This document shows, piece after piece, positions 62,525 to 64,000 of a DNA stretch of 64,000 bases. Every line of letters starts with the position of its first letter. Positions within the stretch are counted from its first letter, which is position 1. Both the position numbers and the translations under genes were made by a program. Under the pieces are notes generated by a model. It was given only the letters and a program-made list of their open reading frames with translations, did no database searches and was not told where the DNA came from. This DNA comes from Pseudoalteromonas shioyasakiensis. Its GTDB lineage: Bacteria; Pseudomonadota; Gammaproteobacteria; Enterobacterales; Alteromonadaceae. Where the stretch lies: the NCBI RefSeq assembly GCF_019134595.1, contig NZ_CP077770.1, positions 40,001-104,000 on the forward strand. Reading direction: 5' to 3'.

Positions 62525-63778
62525 TTATGGTAAAATTTTCTCACCTTGCCAAAGGCTTTCTAAGGTTTCGCGTTGGCGAATTAAATGGCTTTGCTGGCCA
62601 TCCACCATAATCTCTGCAACACGCGGGCGTGAGTTGTAGTTTGAGCTCATGGTAAAACCATACGCGCCAGCGCTGCGCTGCGCTAATAGGTCACCGGCTT
62701 GTAGTGCAAGCTCACGGTCTTTACCTAAAAAGTCGCCGGTTTCACAGACTGGGCCGACAATATCGTAGTTGTGAGTAGGCGTATCATCTGCGCGAGGTTC
62801 AACTGGCACAATACTTTGCCAAGCTTGATACAGCGATGGGCGCAACATATCGTTCATACCTGCATCAACAATAGCAAAGAACTTATCTTGGTTTTGTTTA
62901 ATAAACTCAACCTTAGTAACTAAAATGCCTGCGTTGGCAGCAATCGCACGACCAGGTTCAAAAATAAGTTCTAAATCTTGGTAGTCTGCTAATCGAGCGG
63001 TAATTTTATCAACATACTCGCTCGGGTGAGGCGGCGTTTCGCCATTATAAGGCACGCCAAGACCGCCACCGATATCTAGGTGAGTTAGCTTGATGCCAAC
63101 CGCTTTTAACTCTTCGATCAGAGTCAGTACTTTTTCAAGGGCTGCTATGAAAGGTTTAATTTCAGTTAGCTGCGAACCAATGTGGCAATCTACACCAGTA
63201 ATGTTTAAACCGGGTAATGATGCGGCATGTTGATACACCGTCACTGCAGTTTGAATATCAATACCAAACTTATTCTCTTTTAAACCGGTTGAAATATAAG
63301 GGTGCGTTTTAGCATCTATATCTGGGTTTACACGAATCGAAATCGGTGCCACTAAGTTGAGATCCGTTGCCACTTTTGAAATACGCTCAAGCTCAGCCAC
63401 TGATTCAACGTTAAAACACTTGATCCCCAATTCAAGTGCATAAGCAATTTCGTCAGCGGTTTTTGCAACGCCAGAAAACACAACCTTACTTGCATCTCCG
63501 CCTGCTTGGATAACGCGTGCTAGCTCACCTTTTGAGACGATGTCAAAACCTGAACCAAGTCGCGCTAAAATGTTCAGCACGGCAATATTTGAATTGGCTT
63601 TTACGGCATAGCACACCAAACTCTTATGTGATTTAGCAGCTTCAGCAAATGCTAGATAATGACGTTCAAAGGTTTTGCGTGAATAGATATAACAAGGCGT
63701 ACCATATTGTTCGGCAAGCTCTTTGACAGCGATGTCTTCAGCGAACAGCTGATTATTTTTGTAGTTAAAAAAGTCCAT
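62525..63778 (-). CDS. lysA: Diaminopimelate decarboxylase
   Basis: A 417-residue fold-type III PLP enzyme converting meso-diaminopimelate to L-lysine. The PLP lysine is K60 in CYAVKANSN; HIGSQ, GGGLGVPY, EPGRAIAANAG and GPVCETGDFL are the other active-site landmarks. The dapF gene follows, placing the last two lysine steps together. The stop of the upstream small lipoprotein gene is directly before this start. Confidence 0.97.
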   Translation of the reverse strand: MDFFNYKNNQLFAEDIAVKELAEQYGTPCYIYSRKTFERHYLAFAEAAKSHKSLVCYAVKANSNIAVLNILARLGSGFDIVSKGELARVIQAGGDASKVVFSGVAKTADEIAYALELGIKCFNVESVAELERISKVATDLNLVAPISIRVNPDIDAKTHPYISTGLKENKFGIDIQTAVTVYQHAASLPGLNITGVDCHIGSQLTEIKPFIAALEKVLTLIEELKAVGIKLTHLDIGGGLGVPYNGETPPHPSEYVDKITARLADYQDLELIFEPGRAIAANAGILVTKVEFIKQNQDKFFAIVDAGMNDMLRPSLYQAWQSIVPVEPRADDTPTHNYDIVGPVCETGDFLGKDRELALQAGDLLAQRSAGAYGFTMSSNYNSRPRVAEIMVDGQQSHLIRQRETLESLWQGEKILP

Positions 63779-63958
63779 CTATTGGTCCTGTTTTTGCTCT
63801 GGTTGTTCGGATGGATCAGCTTGTGGCTGAGACTTTGCAGGCGGCTTAGTATCATCTGGCAGATAAAGAGCACCACTTTGTCCGCAACCTGCTAGGGTTA
63901 GTAGAAGGGCGCTTAGAGGTAAAATGGTTTTTAATTTTTGGCTATGAGTCTCTTTCAT
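63779..63958 (-). CDS. lptM: LptM (YifL-type) lipoprotein
   Basis: A 59-residue lipoprotein that is easy to miss because of its size. MKETHSQKLKTILPLSALLL leads to the lipobox TLAGC (Cys25), followed by GQSGALYLPDD, the conserved CGxxGxLYxP start of LptM/YifL, and a Pro/Gln/Glu-rich tail. In E. coli LptM binds the LptDE translocon and helps LptD disulphide maturation. It is immediately upstream of lysA and dapF, as in many gammaproteobacteria. The 42 bases beyond it to the window edge hold only the promoter region. Confidence 0.9.
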   Translation of the reverse strand: MKETHSQKLKTILPLSALLLTLAGCGQSGALYLPDDTKPPAKSQPQADPSEQPEQKQDQ

Positions 63959-64000
63959 TAGATTAATACGGTTGCTGGCTTTATAATCGCAGAGTAACAG

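Overview
The window is an ordinary chromosomal segment of a marine gammaproteobacterium, most likely Pseudoalteromonas or a close relative in the Alteromonadales. This rests on the 23S/5S rRNA sequence, moderate G+C, families typical of the group (S8 protease with a GlyGly-CTERM tail, DUF2884, DUF484, YceH, the FolM/FolE/FolX set, the lptM-lysA-dapF-DUF484-xerC-HAD run), and small repeats that I associate from memory with this genus. The genus is an inference, not a computed placement.

Layout. 1-2631 holds the 3' four-fifths of a 23S gene and a complete 5S gene with terminator. A 360-bp patchwork of different small repeats follows (2680-3038). 3141-9214 is a YjfIJKL-type membrane-stress/polyamine operon: lipoprotein, double DUF350, membrane aminopropyltransferase, DUF2170, PspA, DUF2491 and two small proteins. 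Next come two paralogous Cys-containing lipoproteins and a Fur-controlled fagA-like/fumC operon under a 51-bp perfect palindrome. 12.1-15.6 kb has a small protein, a DUF938 methyltransferase, a FemAB-like acyltransferase and a secreted alpha/beta hydrolase. 15.6-18.5 kb carries an Lrp-type regulator divergent from a PrnB/DUF1864 enzyme (haem dioxygenase superfamily) coupled to a kynureninase-like PLP enzyme; this is the best candidate for an undescribed catabolic system.

18.5-29.2 kb contains an MBL hydrolase, two tRNA-Ser genes with a clear promoter and terminator, a YegS-like lipid kinase, an EamA/MocR divergent pair with a palindromic operator, DUF2884, glutathione peroxidase, AzlCD, a cytochrome b561/cytochrome c' pair and DUF2721. 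29.5-35.5 kb encodes a large secreted subtilase and an S9 lipoprotein peptidase. 35.5-39.2 kb is a two-component system co-oriented with two spondin-domain proteins. 39.4-43.7 kb has small membrane proteins, the folM-folE-folX tetrahydromonapterin operon, nadE and yceH. 43.7-50.6 kb holds a CHASE-PAS-GAF hybrid kinase, a penicillin acylase and a diguanylate cyclase.

50.9-57.8 kb has a GNAT-nitrilase fusion coupled to a SugE/Gdx exporter, EamA, MAPEG, a BlaI/BlaR1-TonB pair with BlaI-like operator sites, RluF-like and DUF6482 genes, and a 268-bp MITE-like element abutting a GNAT gene. 57.8-64 kb carries a HopJ homologue, a membrane-anchored retropepsin-like protease and the conserved lptM-lysA-dapF-DUF484-xerC-HAD operon. 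Nothing indicates a prophage, an integrated plasmid, a CRISPR array or a complete insertion sequence; the accessory character lies in small repeats and single-gene insertions.
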